Positions 58,901 to 64,000 of a DNA stretch of 64,000 nucleotides are shown piece by piece; the stretch's first letter is position 1, and each line of letters begins with the position of its first letter. The notes under the pieces were generated by a model. It was not told the DNA's origin. It did not search any database and was given only the letters and a program-made list of their open reading frames with translations. The position numbers and the translations under genes were made by a program. Source of the DNA: Ectocarpus siliculosus (Eukaryota > Sar > Phaeophyceae > Ectocarpales > Ectocarpaceae); assembly GCA_000310025.1 (NCBI GenBank), contig FN649729.1, positions 2,317,640-2,381,639 of the forward strand, in the 5' to 3' direction.

Positions 58901-59458
58901 GTGTTCATCCTTACGAAACGTGATGTAAGCCTGGGCCGGCGATAACCCGGCCTATCGCTCCGTGGTCCCGGCACGGGAGGGATGGGGAGGTCCACGGTCT
59001 ACTGACAAAGTAAGGCATGCGGATACATGCATGAGTACACCCCCCTTTGGGCCCCAAGCCACTCTTCGTGTTTTTTTAGCACGAACCCTTTGCATCTAGA
59101 ACACAACTTCAACCAATGTCCGCCGTCTTTGTCGCGAAACCCCAATAACACCGCAGGCGGCGGCGGCGGCGGCGGTGTGTCTAACCTGCTTGTCCGTGTT
59201 CGACCTCAAGTGGTGGTCGTTTGGGGGATCGTCGTCGCGAGAGGGCCGAGGTGGGGGGGGGCGGTGGAGTGCGGTCTCGAACTTCCGGTTCTCGGACGGG
59301 CCCTTGGGAAATTCGCAAGGTGAGGTCGTTTTGCTGCTGGGGTGCTCGGCGGCATGGAACGCACTTGATGTGTTCAGGTTTCTTGTCCGGATGCTAATAG
59401 TGGCGAGCATGAGTATGCCGTGGGCCATGCTTGGCGTTCATTGATCGACCAGGAGGAC

Positions 59459-59494
<36 letters not shown>

Positions 59495-62400
59495 TCTTCA
59501 CGTTAAAAAACGCTCCGTTCTCTCTGCCCAGTACCTTCTTCTGCCCGTACTTGGTGTTCTTTATTTGTGTCTTTCCGAACATCGACGGCAGGTTGGGTCG
59601 TCCAAGATATAAAGCACTGCTGTTGTAGCGGCTTTGCTTTTCCCAACCAACCCTGGCGGCCACAACAGCAGTTGTTCCACTTTTGATTGGGAGCACGACG
59701 CCAGTGTTTTCTCCTTTTTACACCCACAGCAGTCAGCAGTTCCATCGCCGTATCCTGAAGGCGTTTGCTCCACAGACCACTGTTTTTCTGCGTTAAAAAA
59801 GAGGGCACCCGCTACCCCGTCCCCGCCCAGAAGAGTGCTTTTTCACACTCTTCTTCTACCGCGGTTGTTCTGTGTGCTTTGAATGCCGTGTGTGCTTCGC
59901 CTCGACTTTCAATTCGTGGGTGGTTTTTGTTTGACTCGACAGAGATCCTGCTGGAAGGATCGTCGGAAGATTTGCCGGTGGAGGCGATGCGAGACTACCT
60001 CAACGGATTGGTCTACGACTCCGCCTCTAAGAGGACAGAGCAGGTGCCGTGCAGGCAGCGCTGGCGTTTTTGCGCCGTTGTTCATCGTGACTTCGCCATG
60101 GTTGCCGCCGTTTCACTGGCATCGTTCTTCAGTTGAATGACTGCTGTAATAGTTTTGTCGGATGTTTCCGGGTGTGAACTGCTTCATGATTTGTGTCATG
60201 TCCGTAGTACATACGGAACGAGATTGACTTTTTCATCCGCGATCTTACATGGGCATTCCCGATGCCGGCTGCGACACTCTTACAAACAGCAAAAAGTGTG
60301 TAGAAAATAATTTTGGCCCCAGCGGCCCACCCCTCACCTTTGCTACTACACCTCCGCCCTACTTTGCTGGCCTGCCGTCCTTGTCGTGCGTTTTTGGGGT
60401 CGGGGGGGGGATTCTTTTTGTTCCTTTTTTCGATTTCAGCTGTCGAACATTGCTTTTATCAAGACGCACAAGACGGCGTCCACGACGCTGGCGTCCATCC
60501 TCTACCGCTACGGCATGCGGCACGACTCGAACATCGCCAAGTTCGACCAGGGGGGGACGTACGTGGACCTCGACGTGGCCTCCAAGCAGGTTAGTACAGC
60601 AGGACTACCGCAGATGCCGCCCATCGTACACTGCTGTAGCAGCAGCTGTTGTCGTGGCTTGTCGTGGCTTTCCGTTAAGGACGCCCTCGGTTCGCTCGAA
60701 CGGGGGGGACTGTTTGAGCGCTTTGCTGGAAGCTTGATTGCGCCAGAATGAGGACGTTGACGAACGGGCGAAAGAGGTCGGTTGTTTGGGAACGGTCTCG
60801 TGGAGAGCTTTCCCGAGACGCTTCGGTTGGGTGTTTCGCACCCTCGTGGTTAAGGAGCAATCAAGCTTTAGAAATCGTCAACACCTCCTGCGCGAAGTTT
60901 TGCATGCGCACGGGCATGCGCATTCCTTCCATTTTTTAACATGTGGGACCCCAACCGTACGTGCCCAAACGTACGTGCATGTTGTACTATGCACCACGCG
61001 GATGCGTTTGTTGTGCCAACCAAGCTGCTGCTGTATGGCTGGGGAGGGAGGCGAAACGATATCGTTGACCGTTTGCTTCTCCACGCGTGTTGTGGGGCGG
61101 TCTCTTCGTGTTCTTTGCCCCTGAGTCGAGCCGAGAAAAGAGCAAACACGAGATGTCCATGCGGCCAAAGGGAACGGATATGTGACGGCTGATGCCTGCG
61201 ATTGGAATGGCTTGTTTCTTCCCCAATCTCACCCTAGCTGCAACCCTATTGACTACGGTAAGGGGCGGCGTGCCCTGCTTCGTACTGTAGTCAAGCTAAA
61301 AGGGCCGGTGGCTATCACGCAACTGGTGTATATGTACCACTGCTGTATGCACAAGACCGGGCTTGGTTGTCAACCAGCAATAACTTTGACCCCCGTCTTT
61401 TGCCCGACGTGCCTTTACCCACGCTGTAGCGGCCCCCCATCAGAGGTTGAAGAGCGCGTGGGAACCCAATGCACCAGCACGATTCATTGCCTACCCCCGC
61501 CCATGACCGTAGAATCTCACCCCCCCCAACATCCGTCGCTCTCGTCAGGTTGCGAAGCAAGGGAAGAGAGTGGACATCATGCACTACCACCATGCGTGGA
61601 ACGGCTTCTACTCCGGCACCTGGGACCAGGCCACGGCGAAGTACGCCAAGATCATGTCGAATCAGGCAGACGTTAACTACGTGACGGTGCTCCGCGAGCC
61701 CGTGGCGCACTACCTGTCGTATTACTACTACTTCCTGAACCCCATCAACAAGGTGTGTATTTGTAGAGCATGGCGTGGTTGTTTGTTTGTTGTTGTCGTT
61801 GTTGTTGGTTTGTTCACAGCTCTTGCGCCATGTTGCCGAATCGTTTGTGCTCTTATTTACGGGGTTTACAGTTCGTTTGCACTTGGTAACCCTTAAGAAT
61901 GGGGACAGCAAAATGTGAAGAATCGAGACAAACAGCAACACCTCGAACCACCACCAGCAACAGAGTACTATACGAACAGGCAGCATGTCGATGCTTTCCT
62001 TGGACTTGACACTTCGCTTATTTAGCACCGTGTGTTGCTGGTGATAAGTTTTGTAACCTCCGTTTCCGTTTCCACGGCTTGGTTCGCATCAACCATGTTG
62101 TGCCAATCGATAGCTTAAACCCCGTGCATGCACAAGACGCTACTTTCGAAGACCTGACCCGACTTCATCCGATATATATATATTTTTTTTTTTGTTCCAT
62201 CTGTCCCCGATGTCGTTTTGCGTTGATTGTCGACCCTCCCTCTCTCCCGATTTTCTCGCTGCAACAGATGCCCATCGACGAGTACCTGTTGAAGAACCCG
62301 CACAAGAAGCTGCTGTACAACCCGCTCGCTGCGGAATTCGGCATCGAGGACATGGCGCAGATGAACCACTTCATCAAGAAGCAGATGCCCAAGTTCAAGA

Positions 62401-63862
62401 TGGTGAGCGGGGGGCTACGAAACGCACATACTCTACCCCAGCAGAGTTGCAGGAAAACAAGCTCACGGGAAACCTACTTCCGTAGCAAAACCACCACCTC
62501 TCTTTCTTGCGTCGCTGCGACTCGACATCGAAAAGAGCCATATCGAACAAGAGTGCTGTGTGACCCCACGATACCGCCGCCGTGTTCCACCTCTTTCGCC
62601 TTCCCGGACCAGTGAACCGTTTGTGTTTGGCGGTGAACCGTGTGTTTTTAGCGGAAAACCGTGTGTTCCCCTTGGCGGGAACCCCCAGCAGACGTTTGCG
62701 GCCATCGCTGGCTGCATTTGTGTGTCGACGTGTCGACCTCCAACCGGTCCATACAGCTTCTACATACCGTACCATGTAGCGATAAACCCCTCCTAGCCCC
62801 GTGGCAGTGTTTTCGTAGAATGCACGTTCATGGTGGAACCCCAACCCGGCTGGCCAATGCTAAGCACGGTAATTGGCGACCTTTTTGGCGCTTTCACGAA
62901 TGGACGGTGAACGGAACGGATGGGTTCATCATCAGGTGTTGTTGACGGAGCGCTTCGACGAGGGCCTCGCGCTGCTCCAGCGGATGCTGCAGTGGGACCC
63001 GATCGACATGACGTACTGCAAGATGCTGCAGACGAAGAAGGGGGAGATGAGGTGGGACGGGAAGCCCCTGGAGAACGTTCCCAAGATCTCGGACCTCGCG
63101 CCGGAGGTGAGTGAGCTTCTCCGTGCATAGATACATACAAGTATATGCATATTTCCTCCTCTTTTTTGGTTCCCCCCAACATTTTTTTTGTTATTGTGAA
63201 GGCAACAACAACAAATGGCAGGACGGGCGTGTGTTTGTGACTAGCAATCAGGTATGGGCGGGGGGCGATTTTGAGGGGGGAGACCGGAGGAGGGGGGGGT
63301 GGTGTGTCGAACCGACCGGGGCGGGAAAACAGGGGGACGGGCGTGGGCAGATACAAGGTGGCCCGGAAATAACCGAACATGGAGAGCCATCCATGTGCGA
63401 CGATAAGGCAAAGAGGAAGAGAAAGTATCATCACGTGGGAGGGGGCGGGAGCCGTAGGGTGATTTCGGACGTTTTGAAGCCGTCGCCGAAGCGGTATTTT
63501 TTGTTTCACCACCAATTTTCTGAACACTCAAGCGCTGTCTTCCTCCTCTTCCTCCACTCGCCTCACGCGGGATGGTTCAGCTCCCGACGATACATCTGCC
63601 AACTACGACATGGATCGCAGCATGCTCCAAAGGGAGTAGTCTGTCTCCCTCTCGCACGTTGCGACCGTTGTCTCATCTCCGAATGTGTTTTGGACGTTTT
63701 GCCTCTGTTTCGTTCTCTGTCGTGTTTTTTTTTCTTGTGTCTCATTTTTTTTTTTTTTCTTGGTATCACCTCGTGGCGTGTTCGCAGATCCTTTCCCACA
63801 TCAAGGCGAGGACGCAGCTAGACTCGCGGCTGTACCAGGCTGGCACCCTCCTCTACCGAAAG
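55947..63862 (+). CDS. galactose-3-O-sulfotransferase family protein (3' end outside window)
   Basis: Eight exons: 55947-56165, 59157-59319, 59943-60043, 60440-60589, 61549-61752, 62268-62402, 62936-63106 and 63788-63862, all GT-AG with matching phases, 406 residues so far. The N-terminus is typical of type II Golgi enzymes: RRRRRR at the end of exon 1, then a hydrophobic stretch begun by exon 2 (AAAAAAVCLTCLSVF). The PAPS 5'-phosphosulfate loop FIKTHKTAST lies near residues 167-176 and the 3'-phosphate site TVLREPVAHYLS near 257-268. Later blocks (VLLTERFDEGLALLQRML, YCKML) follow the Gal3ST order. The family transfers sulfate from PAPS to galactose on glycans or lipids; sulfated polysaccharide metabolism would suit an alga (inference). 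The exon 1 assignment rests on phase and topology. The last exon continues beyond 64000. Confidence 0.84.
57113..57142. repeat. (TTG)n microsatellite
   Basis: About ten TTG units in sulfotransferase intron 1. Confidence 0.95.
58565..58860. repeat. inverted repeat with interrupted right arm
   Basis: Left arm GGTTGTTCGTTGGGCGC...CGCCCGGGCAGCAACC (about 58567-58602) recurs inverted at about 58780-58855. In the right arm the two halves are separated by about 50 bp of extra sequence. It could fold into a long hairpin, or be the end of a small transposon. Family not recognised. Confidence 0.6.
58919..59040 (-). mobile_element. tRNA-like retroposon head with a different body
   Basis: The minus strand starts GTGTACTCATG and has GCATGCCTTAC, GTAGACC, GACCTCCCCATCCCT, GCCGGGAC, GCCGGGTTATCGCCGG and CCCAGGCTTACATCACG, in the same order as the first 110 nt of the elements at 16400 and 23625. 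Beyond that the sequence is unrelated, so the head is shared by a second family or has been recombined. Confidence 0.7.
59458..59494. repeat. (TTG)n microsatellite
   Basis: About twelve TTG units in a sulfotransferase intron. Confidence 0.95.
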
Positions 63863-64000
63863 GTGAGCGGTACTGTGTGACTGTTGGCCGCTCATACAGC
63901 GAACATGTCGACATGATCCATGCTCTGCTCTGTCGACCCCCGGTTGCATCGTGCGTCTCCAATATACACAGCGTACTGTAGTGCACGCACGAGACGGTGG
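63863..64000 (+). other. sulfotransferase intron running off the window
   Basis: Starts with the donor GTGAGCGG after exon 8. No acceptor or exon is visible before the end of the window. Confidence 0.6.

Larger units (their letters stand above)
56166..59156 (+). other. first intron of the sulfotransferase gene
   Basis: A 3 kb intron with a (TTG)n run at 57113-57142, the palindrome ACTGCTGTAGTACAGCAGT at 57198-57216, an inverted-repeat block at about 58565-58860 and a retroposon head at 58919-59040. A frame near 58110-58236 encodes a hydrophobic segment (FLVSALLPYLIVIWLLRERL), which could be an unrecognised exon but lacks clear splice sites. Confidence 0.5.

Overview
This is a nuclear eukaryotic contig, most likely from a stramenopile such as a brown alga (inference). 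The supported genes are split into short exons with GT-AG introns. Coding DNA is GC-rich with alanine, glycine and serine runs, (CTG)n/(CT)n/(TTG)n microsatellites are everywhere, and transposons occupy introns and intergenic space. There is no bacterial operon structure, CRISPR array or provirus. Bases 1-470 are G-homopolymer-rich and look unreliable, and 100 N lie at 30940-31039.

Layout. (1) 925-11086: a head-to-head pair of related membrane-protein genes with DUF2306-like features. The minus copy spans 925-7618 and is swollen by a roughly 6 kb intron full of repeats; the plus copy spans 8259-11086. (2) 13517-18980, minus: a seven-exon major facilitator gene of the HIAT1/MFSD14 type, 498 codons with every splice phase consistent. 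(3) 21255-34327, minus: about 17 exons of the trafficking subunit TRAPPC11 (foie gras/Gryzun). (4) 34721-39324, plus: a two-domain AAA+ ATPase of the Cdc48/AFG2 type, divergent from TRAPPC11 across about 390 bp. (5) 39449-39518, minus: a complete tRNA-Gly(UCC). (6) 40641-46852: a Ty1/copia retrotransposon on the minus strand with a 5-bp target duplication; its left LTR is itself interrupted by a 1.4 kb inverted-repeat element with a 6-bp target duplication. (7) 46874-54115, plus: a multi-exon hAT-like transposase with a BED finger, carrying a TTAA-flanked non-autonomous element in its long intron. (8) 55947 to beyond the window end, plus: a Golgi-type Gal-3-O-sulfotransferase.

The host genes point to membrane traffic and the secretory pathway (TRAPPC11, sulfotransferase, MFS carrier, DUF2306-like protein) plus an AAA+ remodelling ATPase; nothing shows that they act together. 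The most unusual material is the repeat fraction. It includes three non-autonomous inverted-repeat elements with clear target duplications (TA, TTAA, CTGCTG), a retroposon family with a roughly 110-120 nt tRNA-like head present four times, a 65-bp inverted copy of RNase H coding sequence inside the copia element, and several unexplained palindrome or short-motif clusters. No complete new biological system was identified.
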